NCBI RefSeq assembly: GCF_016785185.1
Contig: NZ_JAEKDY010000004.1
Length of the DNA: 64,000 nucleotides
Reading direction: 5' to 3' (one strand)
Source of the DNA: Heyndrickxia sporothermodurans
GTDB taxonomy: Bacteria > Bacillota > Bacilli > Bacillales > Bacillaceae_C
Every line of letters starts with the position of its first letter. Position 1 is the stretch's first letter. This document shows, in pieces, positions 53,696 to 62,121 of this stretch. The notes beneath the pieces are model-generated. The model made no database searches, was not told where the DNA came from, and worked only from the letters and a program-made list of their open reading frames with translations. The position numbers and the translations under genes are program-made.

Positions 53696-54211
53696 TTACT
53701 TTCTGTCTTTCTCAATTTCATATACGATGTGACCTAATTCCGGCAAAATGAGTTTCTCCATAGCTAACCGTACAGCACCTGTTGAACCAGGTGTAACGAA
53801 AATAATTTTATTTTTGTACGTCCCTGCAGTAGCACGGGATAACATCGCAGCAGGTCCGATATCTTCCGTATAGCTTAAATACCGAAAAAGTTCACCAAAT
53901 CCCGTTACTTCTTTTTCAAAAAGGGACGAAACTGATTCAATGGTTACATCCTTCGCTGCGATTCCCGTTCCCCCATTTATTAAAATCGCTTTGATCCCCT
54001 CAATATCCGCTATTTTCTTAATCGCCTCTTTTATTAAATGTTGATCATCCTTTACTATTTGATAGAAATTAATTGAATGACCATAACCCTTTAATAAATC
54101 CATCATCAGGTGACCACTTCTATCTGTTTCTGTTGTTCTCGTGTCACTTACAGTAATGATTCCACAACAAATACTAGTTGGCGAAGCTTGCTTATGTGCG
54201 AAAATACTCAT
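53696..54211 (-). CDS. moaB: Molybdenum cofactor biosynthesis protein MoaB
   Basis: This 171-aa MoaB/Mog-fold protein handles molybdopterin adenylation. The motifs TVSDTRTTETDRSG, INGGTGIAAKDVT and TPGSTGAVRLAM are intact. The ATG at 54211 overlaps the stop of the EcsC-like gene in ATGA; an ATG at 54220 is the alternative. No other molybdenum cofactor gene is nearby, as in B. subtilis, where moaB is also isolated. Confidence 0.93.
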   Translation of the reverse strand: MSIFAHKQASPTSICCGIITVSDTRTTETDRSGHLMMDLLKGYGHSINFYQIVKDDQHLIKEAIKKIADIEGIKAILINGGTGIAAKDVTIESVSSLFEKEVTGFGELFRYLSYTEDIGPAAMLSRATAGTYKNKIIFVTPGSTGAVRLAMEKLILPELGHIVYEIEKDRK

Positions 54212-55041
54212 TTCTCCCATCCTTTATCCTGTAAATAACGGAATTTATAATATTTATCAGCGAAATCAGTAACTTTTCTTGAAAATAGATAGTTTGCACC
54301 TGCACCAACTACCAATGGTATAAATGTCCATTTAGAATCTTTTTCCTTTTGAAATAAGGAAATAAAATATACTTTAACTAATTGTTTGAACGGCCCTTCT
54401 AACGATTGATAGCTTGTTATTTGATCAGTGCCATCATAAAAATATTGTTGTTCCCCTAAATCATGCACTAACAGACCCCATGCATTTCCCTTTAATCGTT
54501 TAGGAAGTGTTGCGGCATGAAAAACTTTTAGTGAGATCATCATTTCATAAGGTGTTTTTATATCATAGCCATAAGACATAGCAATAATTTGAACAGCTCG
54601 AAGATTTAATATAATCATTACAAGAAAATCTGAACTAAGAAGAATTGTTTTTCCAGTCCCTGTAATCCCTCCTTGAATGAAGGCATACAATCGATGACGT
54701 GCAGAATGCTGATCTGCAATATAAGACACTTGATCAATCGTTAAGTTTTTTATTTCTGGAATTGTATTTACCTCATCGTCAAAAACTCTTGCAGTACTTA
54801 ATATTCGATTTCTTGCATCTTCTTGAAATTGTGTACTTTGAATAAGAGAGTGAAGATGAAATAGCCATGTATCCAGTTTTTCAAAAAAAGGTTTTTTAAT
54901 ATGATCTGGTATTATTGAAAATCCATGATCCATCCATTTTTCATATGTATTTGTGAAATCATTTGATTTCTCTTCGTTCAACGTTTCTATCCATATCTGA
55001 ATTTGATCCCAAACAGCCTGATCTCTTTGTGTCCATTGCAT
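54208..55041 (-). CDS. EcsC family protein
   Basis: This 277-residue protein has the EcsC-family pattern: a helical N-terminal half, glycine-rich GGITGTGKTILLSSDFLVMI (about 124-143), a central conserved RAVQIIAMSYGYD segment and a terminal GAGANYLFS motif. EcsC is encoded with the EcsAB ABC transporter in B. subtilis, but its function is unknown, and no transporter lies here. AGGTG precedes the ATG. It overlaps moaB by 4 nt. Confidence 0.85.
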   Translation of the reverse strand: MQWTQRDQAVWDQIQIWIETLNEEKSNDFTNTYEKWMDHGFSIIPDHIKKPFFEKLDTWLFHLHSLIQSTQFQEDARNRILSTARVFDDEVNTIPEIKNLTIDQVSYIADQHSARHRLYAFIQGGITGTGKTILLSSDFLVMIILNLRAVQIIAMSYGYDIKTPYEMMISLKVFHAATLPKRLKGNAWGLLVHDLGEQQYFYDGTDQITSYQSLEGPFKQLVKVYFISLFQKEKDSKWTFIPLVVGAGANYLFSRKVTDFADKYYKFRYLQDKGWEK

Positions 55042-55111
55042 CTAATTCACCTCTTCATAAGGAATGATTATCCTTAAGTATACCATACAGCCTAGAAGAA
55101 AGAGCCACGAA

Positions 55112-55145
55112 TAAAAAAAGGCAATACCGAAATGGCTTGCCTTTT
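55112..55145 (-). terminator. Terminator of ackA
   Basis: AAAAGGCAA and TTGCCTTTT form a 9-bp stem followed by a U run on the minus strand, just after ackA. Confidence 0.85.
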
Positions 55146-55150
55146 CATAA

Positions 55151-56341
55151 CTATTTTGTTGTTAAACTTACGACATCTCTTGCTATCATTACTTCTTCAT
55201 TCGTTGGAATGACTAGTACCTTAACCGGTGAATGTGGATAATTAATAAATGCTTCTTTTCCTCGAATTTTATTTAATGCTGGATCCCAATAAATTCCCAT
55301 GAATTCTAGACCGTGAAGAACTTTCGCACGAACAAGATCACTATTTTCGCCAATTCCAGCTGTAAAAATAATCGCATCAACTCCAGACATTCTTGCAGAA
55401 TAGGAACCAATATATTTATGAATTCGATTCGCAAAAACTTCTAAAGCTAATTCTGCTCGATTATTTCCTTTCGCTGCTTCTTGTTCAATGTCCCGAAGAT
55501 CACTAGAAAATCCTGAAACACCGAGCATACCCGATTTTTTATTAAGTACATCCAACACTTCATCTGCCGTTTTCCCTGTTTTGTCCATGATAAATGGTAT
55601 TAAGGCAGGGTCTATATTCCCCGATCTCGTTCCCATCGCTACACCTGCCAATGGTGTGAATCCCATGGACGTATCAATTGATTTTCCACCTTCAATTGCT
55701 GCTATACTTGCTCCATTTCCTAAATGGCAAGAGATTAATCGAAGTTGTTCAATTGGACGCCCAAGCATTTCAGCCGCACGGCGAGAAACATATTTATGAG
55801 AGGTTCCATGAAAACCATATTTGCGAATACCGTATTTTTTATAATAATCATATGGCAAGCTATATAAAAATGAGCTTTCAGGCATTGTTTGATGAAAAGC
55901 AGTATCAAAAACAGCAACTGCTGGAACATTAGGCAATGCTGCATGACAAGCCTGTATTCCAATAATATTTGCCGGATTATGGAGTGGAGCTAAATCTGAA
56001 AGTTTAATTAGTTGCTCCACTACTTCCTCTGTAATAAGGACGGAATCATTAAAAATTTCGCCCCCATGTACAACACGGTGACCAATTCCTTCTATTTCAT
56101 TTAATGATTGAATGATATTTAATTCGGTTAATTTGTCCAAAAGAAGTTTGACTGCTACCTCATGATTTGGAATATCCATGACTTCTTTATATTTTTCATC
56201 GTTTACTGATATAGTAAAAATTGAATTTGCCAATCCAATTCGTTCAATAAGGCCTTTCGATATTACACGTTCCTCAGGCATTTCAAATAATTGAAATTTA
56301 AGCGAGGAACTACCTGCATTAATTGCGATAATTTTTGACAT
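55151..56341 (-). CDS. ackA: Acetate kinase
   Basis: AckA interconverts acetyl phosphate and acetate with ATP in overflow metabolism. The 396-aa ASKHA-fold protein has NAGSSSLKF at residues 8-16, HRVVHGG, the DTAFHQTMP segment and FTAGIGENS. It matches B. subtilis AckA. AAGGAAAGG precedes the ATG. I could not find a convincing cre site upstream, although ackA is activated by CcpA in B. subtilis. Confidence 0.97.
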   Translation of the reverse strand: MSKIIAINAGSSSLKFQLFEMPEERVISKGLIERIGLANSIFTISVNDEKYKEVMDIPNHEVAVKLLLDKLTELNIIQSLNEIEGIGHRVVHGGEIFNDSVLITEEVVEQLIKLSDLAPLHNPANIIGIQACHAALPNVPAVAVFDTAFHQTMPESSFLYSLPYDYYKKYGIRKYGFHGTSHKYVSRRAAEMLGRPIEQLRLISCHLGNGASIAAIEGGKSIDTSMGFTPLAGVAMGTRSGNIDPALIPFIMDKTGKTADEVLDVLNKKSGMLGVSGFSSDLRDIEQEAAKGNNRAELALEVFANRIHKYIGSYSARMSGVDAIIFTAGIGENSDLVRAKVLHGLEFMGIYWDPALNKIRGKEAFINYPHSPVKVLVIPTNEEVMIARDVVSLTTK

Positions 56342-56550
56342 AACTACCTTTCCTTTCTATATAAGAAAGTAATCTATTTTGCATTACTGATTAATGAATT
56401 TTATCATTATTTTAGGTTTTGCATTTCAAACTATAACTATTAACGACTTCTCATTTTAATTGTCAAAACAGATATTTTCAAGCATAAAGGAGAGAGTAAT
56501 CGTTTACACAGAGAAGAAAGTTTATTCGAATGATTTTGAACAAATAATGC

Positions 56551-56587
56551 ATAAAAAAATAACCGGTATACACCGGATATTTTTTAT
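56551..56587. terminator. Terminator of ytxK
   Basis: CCGGT and ACCGG form a short GC-rich stem with a 4-nt loop and U runs on both sides, at the ytxK stop codon. Confidence 0.65.
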
Positions 56588-57576
56588 CACTCTTTATTCT
56601 CCCGAAACCATTTATCAAGTTTTGCAAGCATTGTCTCCATTGCATGTTGATTGGATAATGTCGGCAGATTTGCAATAAGTACTTGTTTTGGAGCTTTTAC
56701 AGAATCATCCTTCTTTTGAAGAATCAAGATGCTTTTCGCCGCATTTGGATTTTTAAAGATGGAAACCGGAAGTTGAATCACACCTTGGATATGTACCTGT
56801 TCCGCTAAAAATTTATGTAATTTCGGTGCTTCTTCTGATTCAAATAGTCCATTGGGAATTAGAAAAAATAAATATCCACCTGGCTTCGTATAATTTATGC
56901 TTTGCTCGATGAATAGATGATGAGCATAGGAATGGCCTTTATCAGACTTCAGCTGGTAGTTTGAAGCGCCACTATCATTCGGATAGTACCCAACTGGTAA
57001 ATCACTTACAACTACATCTACAGGATCGATAAACAAATGTTCTAATGAATCTTGGTTATACAGCTGAACCGGTTGACTTTGCAGATTTGCTCCGATGTAT
57101 GCTAGTTTAATTAGAATATCATCGATTTCTACTCCATAAGCGGAAATCACGTTATCCTCTAATTGATTCATGATTGTCATTAGCAGATTACCCGTCCCAA
57201 CTGCCGGATCAAGTATAGAAAAGGTTTTTATTTGTTCTGTAAATCGTTTAATTAAATAGCTCATCACTAATCCAATTGTATCAGGGGTCATTTGATGATT
57301 TGGCTGAACATTGTCTTTCATTCCTTTTAGGATGGCTAATTGGTACGCTTTTCGAATTTGTTCTTCGGTAAATGAAGAAAGATTAATTTCCTCGTATTTT
57401 TTCTTTAGTCTTTTTTTATTTAATTCACTTATCTCCTCTTGCACGATATCCCCATGAAATAAGTTTTCTCCTGTCTCAGCAAGTGCCTCTAAATAAGTGC
57501 ATGAAAGTTCTTCTTGTAGAATAAGTGCTGTTTCATTTAAAACATTGAAAATCGTTTCCATTGGAGTAATATTCAT
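56587..57576 (-). CDS. ytxK: Class I SAM-dependent methyltransferase YtxK
   Basis: This 329-aa protein resembles N6-adenine DNA methyltransferases: DPAVGTGNLLMTI (about 124-136) forms the SAM site, and DLPVGYYP (about 192-199) stands where DNA enzymes have NPPF/Y. B. subtilis YtxK occupies the same place beside ackA and tpx. No restriction enzyme or specificity subunit is nearby, so the target is unknown and a housekeeping role is likely. It follows tpx after a terminator. Confidence 0.88.
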   Translation of the reverse strand: MNITPMETIFNVLNETALILQEELSCTYLEALAETGENLFHGDIVQEEISELNKKRLKKKYEEINLSSFTEEQIRKAYQLAILKGMKDNVQPNHQMTPDTIGLVMSYLIKRFTEQIKTFSILDPAVGTGNLLMTIMNQLEDNVISAYGVEIDDILIKLAYIGANLQSQPVQLYNQDSLEHLFIDPVDVVVSDLPVGYYPNDSGASNYQLKSDKGHSYAHHLFIEQSINYTKPGGYLFFLIPNGLFESEEAPKLHKFLAEQVHIQGVIQLPVSIFKNPNAAKSILILQKKDDSVKAPKQVLIANLPTLSNQHAMETMLAKLDKWFRENKE

Positions 57577-57596
57577 CAGTCTTTTCCTCCCAACAT

Positions 57597-57620
57597 AAAA
57601 TCCCCGATTCGTATCGGGGA
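57597..57620 (-). terminator. Terminator between tpx and ytxK
   Basis: TCCCCGAT and ATCGGGGA form an 8-bp stem with a 4-nt loop, followed by a short U-rich run on the minus strand. Confidence 0.7.
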
Positions 57621-57643
57621 CACTGATTCAATACATTTTTTGT

Positions 57644-58144
57644 TTACTTCGCTTGCTTCGCCGCTTCGATTGCTTTTTCATAGTCAGGGTGGTTTGTGCC
57701 TTCGCTTACGTATTCAACATAAACTACTTTATCATTACTATCAACGACAAACACGGAACGGGCAAGTAGTCGTAATTCTTTCATAATTACTCCGTATGCT
57801 TCCCCAAATGAAAGATCACGATGATCAGATAAAGTTTTAACATTTTCCAAACCACTTGCAGCACACCATCTGCTTTGAGCAAATGGCAGATCACAGGAAA
57901 TTGTTAAGACTTCCACATTGTTTAATTTTGATGCTTCCTCATTAAAACGACGTGTCTGTGCATCACATACACCAGTATCAATAGACGGTACAACACTAAT
58001 TAATCGAACTTTCCCTTTCGTGTCATCTAGTGTGACCTCTGATAAATCATTTGCCAATACAGTAAAATTAGGAGCAGTATCTCCAACTTTCACTTCATTT
58101 CCAAGTACTGTTACCGGATTTCCTTTAAACGTTACATTTGTCAT
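57644..58144 (-). CDS. tpx: Thiol peroxidase Tpx
   Basis: Tpx is an atypical 2-Cys peroxiredoxin that reduces hydroperoxides with thioredoxin. In 166 aa the peroxidatic Cys60 (SIDTGVCDAQT) and resolving Cys94 (SRWCAASGL) are both present. It is flanked by ytfJ upstream and ytxK downstream, as in B. subtilis. Confidence 0.97.
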   Translation of the reverse strand: MTNVTFKGNPVTVLGNEVKVGDTAPNFTVLANDLSEVTLDDTKGKVRLISVVPSIDTGVCDAQTRRFNEEASKLNNVEVLTISCDLPFAQSRWCAASGLENVKTLSDHRDLSFGEAYGVIMKELRLLARSVFVVDSNDKVVYVEYVSEGTNHPDYEKAIEAAKQAK

Positions 58145-58205
58145 CGTTTTAATTCCTCCTTTTATGTATTTATAATAATCATACTTAATTTTTAACTATT
58201 TTACC

Positions 58206-58235
58206 AATTAAAAACTCGCCAATGGCGAGTTTTAA
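58206..58235. terminator. Terminator of ytfJ
   Basis: AAAACTCGCC and GGCGAGTTTT form a 10-bp stem with a 3-nt loop and U runs in both directions, overlapping the ytfJ stop. Confidence 0.85.
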
Positions 58236-58711
58236 AAATCAAAATCTTGTTTTTGATTTGTTGGCTGATGGTTTTTCCACCCATTTGAATTAGTATTTTG
58301 ATTATTTTTCTTTATCATACTTTGAATTTTATCCACAACACTCGGGGCTACGTCCAATATTTTTTCGAGTAAATGTGTACTTTCATCAAGATGAAGCATT
58401 TTTACCCCTTGGGAGTTAACGATTAAAAAAGCAATAGGGGTAATCGAAACTCCTCCACCACTACCGCCACCAAAAGGAAGATCAGTTTTACCACCTTGAC
58501 CGCTTTGTCCTTGTCCTCCTGAACTAGACTTATCAGGTCCATTAAATTGACTTCCACCTGCGGCAAACCCGAATCCTACTTTTGATACAGTTAAGATTAC
58601 ACTACCATCTGGTGTTTCAACGGGATCACCAATGATTGTATTTACATCAATCATTTCCTTTAAGTTTTCCATTGCTGCTGACATTAATCCTTCAATTGGA
58701 TGTTCACCCAT
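58232..58711 (-). CDS. gerW: Spore protein YtfJ/GerW
   Basis: This 159-residue protein matches the YtfJ (GerW) family, which is needed for spore germination responses in B. subtilis. An N-terminal helix (PIEGLMSAAMENLKEMI) precedes a beta domain interrupted by a glycine/serine-rich loop (about residues 60-88), then ITPIAFLIV and a polar asparagine-rich tail. It follows ytfI by 17 nt in one operon, the order seen in B. subtilis. Confidence 0.92.
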   Translation of the reverse strand: MGEHPIEGLMSAAMENLKEMIDVNTIIGDPVETPDGSVILTVSKVGFGFAAGGSQFNGPDKSSSGGQGQSGQGGKTDLPFGGGSGGGVSITPIAFLIVNSQGVKMLHLDESTHLLEKILDVAPSVVDKIQSMIKKNNQNTNSNGWKNHQPTNQKQDFDF

Positions 58712-58728
58712 AGTAATCCTCCTATCTC

Positions 58729-59406
58729 TTACAAAGATTCATTAGAATCTTCTTTAGAAATCATTGTTAATGGCTTTGTTTTGAAAGAACCTTTACCGCC
58801 TCTCCAAAACTTTACTATTTTTAATCCTGCTAGAATAGCATTCCCGATTCTTATTTTAATCATACATTTTAGTAAAGTTTCTGAAATGGGAATTTGAAAG
58901 GATGGTGTAACCGAGTAATTAGGGAATTGCATCAAGTTCATTTGCTTGCTTATGAAGGCGATAATGATTGATTTTACTGCTATTGCAACTCCAGTTATTT
59001 TCCCTGTTAATGCCGCATCTTTAAACCCAATTGTAGAATGCCACTCTAATTGAGTAATTCTGACCTTTTTTAAGAATTTTAGTATGATAATTTTCAACCC
59101 AAAAATATGTTCTAGTAATTCCTTAAAATCTGATATTCGCTCAGTTATTTCTTTAGTAGTAATTTCTGCATGTTCATGTGTTCCAGTATTCGTTTTCTTT
59201 TCATATGTAATAGTCGGCTCATCTTTTTCAACTTTAATTGTTGGTATTTTCAATTTATAGCGAATAAACTTCCACATAATGAATTGAACTCGTAAATGAT
59301 CATCGTCGATTCTATGTGAATAATCAATAAAGATAGTGATAGTTGTAAACCAAATAACAAGTAAGAATAGAAGAAAAATACCTATTATAACAGTGGCAAC
59401 GATCAT
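58729..59406 (-). CDS. ytfI: DUF2953 family protein YtfI
   Basis: This 225-aa protein has one N-terminal membrane segment (about residues 3-25) and a DUF2953 domain, as in B. subtilis YtfI, which is transcribed with ytfJ. No function is known. The ATG at 59406 is chosen because it starts the membrane segment and has AAAGG and GGAG upstream. The frame stays open 34 codons further, across the yteJ terminator. Confidence 0.85.
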   Translation of the reverse strand: MIVATVIIGIFLLFLLVIWFTTITIFIDYSHRIDDDHLRVQFIMWKFIRYKLKIPTIKVEKDEPTITYEKKTNTGTHEHAEITTKEITERISDFKELLEHIFGLKIIILKFLKKVRITQLEWHSTIGFKDAALTGKITGVAIAVKSIIIAFISKQMNLMQFPNYSVTPSFQIPISETLLKCMIKIRIGNAILAGLKIVKFWRGGKGSFKTKPLTMISKEDSNESL

Positions 59407-59445
59407 TTCTCCACAACCTTTCAGCCTTACATTCTCGCCAAAATA

Positions 59446-59488
59446 GAAAAAAAATAAACCCGCATTACTCATAATGTAATACGGGTTT
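59446..59488 (-). terminator. Terminator of sppA-yteJ
   Basis: AAACCCGTATTAC pairs with GTAATGCGGGTTT (one G-U) and is followed by a run of eight Us on the minus strand. Confidence 0.9.
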
Positions 59489-59521
59489 ATTTGAGGATTG
59501 TTATTCAATAATAGCTTTGAG

Positions 59522-60040
59522 TCATGCAGGTTTTGATTGAAATTGTTTTACCGCTCTTTCATGTACGACAGTTGTATCGGCAAATATGTCATGAATGCCT
59601 TGTTTATTCGGAGTAAAAGCAACAACAACGTATAATATTTTTGTAAAAACAGAAATATATCGTCCAATCCCTTCACGGAAAATGATTGTACTCCATGAAA
59701 GTTTCTTTTCTTTTAATGAAATCACTTTTAATCCAAACACCATTTTTCCTATCGTGGCACTTAAAAATTTCGTCATCAATATGAAGTACAGATAAAATAA
59801 TAGGGTCGTTACAATTGAATAGGGTGTAAACAATCCAGAATCAGTTAAAGGAATATCCACGATTCGAAAAACAGGCTTTATAATTAATCGACTAATACTA
59901 GCGACTACAACAATATCGAGGAGATACGCCCAAAATCTCATCCAAAATCCTGCAAAAGAGAATTTCTGAACGACAGTTAAGGTTTTGTCATTTGCCGCTA
60001 TATCGCTTTTATTAGTAGCTATATCTTGTTCTTCTGTCAT
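59522..60040 (-). CDS. yteJ: RDD family membrane protein YteJ
   Basis: This 172-residue protein has three membrane segments and the RDD pattern (GFWMRFWAYLLDIVVV near residue 31 and GIHDIFADT near the end). It corresponds to B. subtilis YteJ, transcribed with sppA and reported to modulate SppA in resistance to lantibiotics. GGAGG lies 9 nt before the ATG. It starts 14 nt after sppA. Confidence 0.9.
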   Translation of the reverse strand: MTEEQDIATNKSDIAANDKTLTVVQKFSFAGFWMRFWAYLLDIVVVASISRLIIKPVFRIVDIPLTDSGLFTPYSIVTTLLFYLYFILMTKFLSATIGKMVFGLKVISLKEKKLSWSTIIFREGIGRYISVFTKILYVVVAFTPNKQGIHDIFADTTVVHERAVKQFQSKPA

Positions 60041-60054
60041 TATATGCTACCTCC

Positions 60055-61065
60055 TTACTCCGAATAGATGTACATGGGCCGTGGGGCATTAGGTTGTGAC
60101 AACATTTTCATTAAACCTGTTACGTCCGCTTCTTTCCCCATCATTTTTTGAGCTGCCATCGAAAATAGGGAACCTAAGCCCGCATCACTTTTATAGCGAA
60201 CAACTTGTGCATTTTTTAAATGAAAATCCTTACGAACATGATCAATTACATCTTCCAAGTATCCAAAATCATCGATTAATTTTAATTCTTTCGCTTGTCT
60301 GCCATCATAAACGCGTCCATCCGCTAATTTTCGAACTATATTCTCAGGCATATGTCTTCCTTGTGAGATAACTTGAACAAATCCATCATATGAATTATTC
60401 ACCATATTTTGAATGATCTTTTTCTCATCATTTGTCATTTTCCTTGAAGGACTCATAATATCTTTATACGGACCACTTTTAATCGTCACAAAGTCTACCC
60501 CGAAATCCTTTGCTAATTCCGAATAGTTAACACCTTGCATGATAACCCCGAGAGAACCTGTCATTGTCTCTTTACTTGCAAAGATTTTATCTGCAGAGGT
60601 TGATATGTAATAACCGCCTGACGCAGCAGTTGCTCCCATTGATACATACACAGGCTTTTTCGCCTCTTTTTGTATTTCGACTATTTTATCATGAATTTCT
60701 GCAGATTCTACTACTCCACCACCTGGTGAATTTACCCGTAAAATAACCGCCTTTACATCATTATTATCTTTCACATAGTTTAATTGCTTCATAAAATCTC
60801 GATGATTATACGAACCATCTTTCAGTAAGGAAGTACTGCTACCTGTATCTTGAATGACTCCATCTACCTCTAGGATCGCGATTTTTTTAAATTCATCACC
60901 ATCCTCCATCACTTCTTCTGAAAAGTTTTCATCCGATGTAGTGAATGTCTCTTCAAAAAATTTAGTAAAGTCTGTTGTAAATGCAAGACTTGCAAAATTC
61001 ACAATAATTGATACTCCAAAAAGCAGTACAGCAATCGCCAAAGCTCCCCACCTTTTTTTATTCAT
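60055..61065 (-). CDS. sppA: Signal peptide peptidase SppA
   Basis: SppA is a membrane-anchored serine protease that degrades leftover signal peptides. The 336 aa begin with one transmembrane segment (about 6-28). The Ser-Lys dyad is Ser149 (ATAASGGYY) and Lys201 (SGPYKDI), matching B. subtilis Ser147/Lys199. GGAGG precedes the ATG. It forms an operon with yteJ. Confidence 0.96.
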   Translation of the reverse strand: MNKKRWGALAIAVLLFGVSIIVNFASLAFTTDFTKFFEETFTTSDENFSEEVMEDGDEFKKIAILEVDGVIQDTGSSTSLLKDGSYNHRDFMKQLNYVKDNNDVKAVILRVNSPGGGVVESAEIHDKIVEIQKEAKKPVYVSMGATAASGGYYISTSADKIFASKETMTGSLGVIMQGVNYSELAKDFGVDFVTIKSGPYKDIMSPSRKMTNDEKKIIQNMVNNSYDGFVQVISQGRHMPENIVRKLADGRVYDGRQAKELKLIDDFGYLEDVIDHVRKDFHLKNAQVVRYKSDAGLGSLFSMAAQKMMGKEADVTGLMKMLSQPNAPRPMYIYSE

Positions 61066-61270
61066 TATTCACATCCTCCTTCTTTCCACTAATTTGTTAT
61101 TATGGACATAATAGTGTATGTATATAAATTTCATGGCCAGTGTTTTTACACTCCTATATTGTACGACTTCCTTTTTAAAAAGTTTCGTAATAATGGTAAA
61201 CTTGTCTTAAACAATAATGAAAAAATCGTTTTCAAAATTCACTAATTACAAGAGAGAAAGGTGATTATGA

Positions 61271-62071
61271 ATGTCAGAAAGAAAGAACATTTACCTTTAT
61301 TACAATAATCGAGAAGAGCTAGAACATAAGCTTACGCATTTAATAAATACTGCAAAAAAATATGATTTCACCGTTGTCGATCATGTGATGGATGCAAACA
61401 TCATTATAAGTGTTGGAAGTGATGGCACCTTTTTGCAAGCCGTTCGCAAGTCGGGATTTAGGCAAGATTGTCTTTATGTAGGTGTTTCCACAAAGGACCG
61501 TCTCGGAATGTATTGTGACTTTCACATAGATGATGTGACTGAGATGATCGAAGCAATGAAATTAGACAAAATAGAAGTGAGAAAATATCCTGTCATTCAA
61601 GTAAATATAAATCAACAAGGATCATTTTATTGTTTAAATGAATTTAGCATTCGCTCCGGGATCATTAAAACATTTGTTATGGATGTTTACATAGATGACA
61701 TCTCATTTGAAACGTTTAGAGGAGACGGGATGCTGATTGCTACTCCAACAGGAAGCACAGCTTACAATAAATCGGTAAATGGAGCGATTGTTGATCCATT
61801 GCTGCCATGTCTTCAAGTCAGTGAACTTGCGTCATTAAACAATAATCAATACCGGACATTAGGTTCCTCTTTTATTCTTAGTGGTCACCGAAAATTGTCA
61901 TTGAAAGTCGTCCAAACCGGGAATGATTACCCTACAATGGGAATGGATAATGAAGCACTAAGTATTCGCCATGTCGAAAAAATCGATATCCAACTAAGTG
62001 ACAGAATCATCAAAACGGTAAAATTAAAAGATAATTCATTTTGGGAGAAAGTGAAACGGATATTTTTATAA
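61271..62071 (+). CDS. nadK2: NAD kinase 2
   Basis: This NAD kinase (266 aa) matches B. subtilis YtdI/PpnKB and makes NADP. The ATP-binding motif reads GSDGT at residues 49-53 in place of the usual GGDGT; the second motif, FRGDGMLIATPTGSTAYN, is normal. The Gly-to-Ser change is unusual but may be tolerated. AGGTGA precedes the ATG. It is divergent from sppA and convergent with ytcI. Confidence 0.93.
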   Translation: MSERKNIYLYYNNREELEHKLTHLINTAKKYDFTVVDHVMDANIIISVGSDGTFLQAVRKSGFRQDCLYVGVSTKDRLGMYCDFHIDDVTEMIEAMKLDKIEVRKYPVIQVNINQQGSFYCLNEFSIRSGIIKTFVMDVYIDDISFETFRGDGMLIATPTGSTAYNKSVNGAIVDPLLPCLQVSELASLNNNQYRTLGSSFILSGHRKLSLKVVQTGNDYPTMGMDNEALSIRHVEKIDIQLSDRIIKTVKLKDNSFWEKVKRIFL

Positions 62072-62079
62072 AATAAGAG

Positions 62080-62112
62080 AACAGATAGCTTTTATATAGC
62101 TATCTGTTTTCA
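62080..62112 (+). terminator. Terminator of nadK2
   Basis: AACAGATAGCT and AGCTATCTGTT form an 11-bp stem with a 7-nt loop followed by Ts, between convergent genes. Confidence 0.8.
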
Positions 62113-62121
62113 TGAAATTAT

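Noticed and set aside
56587..57576. Restriction-modification or phage-defence methyltransferase
   Set aside because: YtxK-like enzymes are conserved at this locus beside tpx and ackA, and no nuclease, specificity subunit or other defence gene is nearby.
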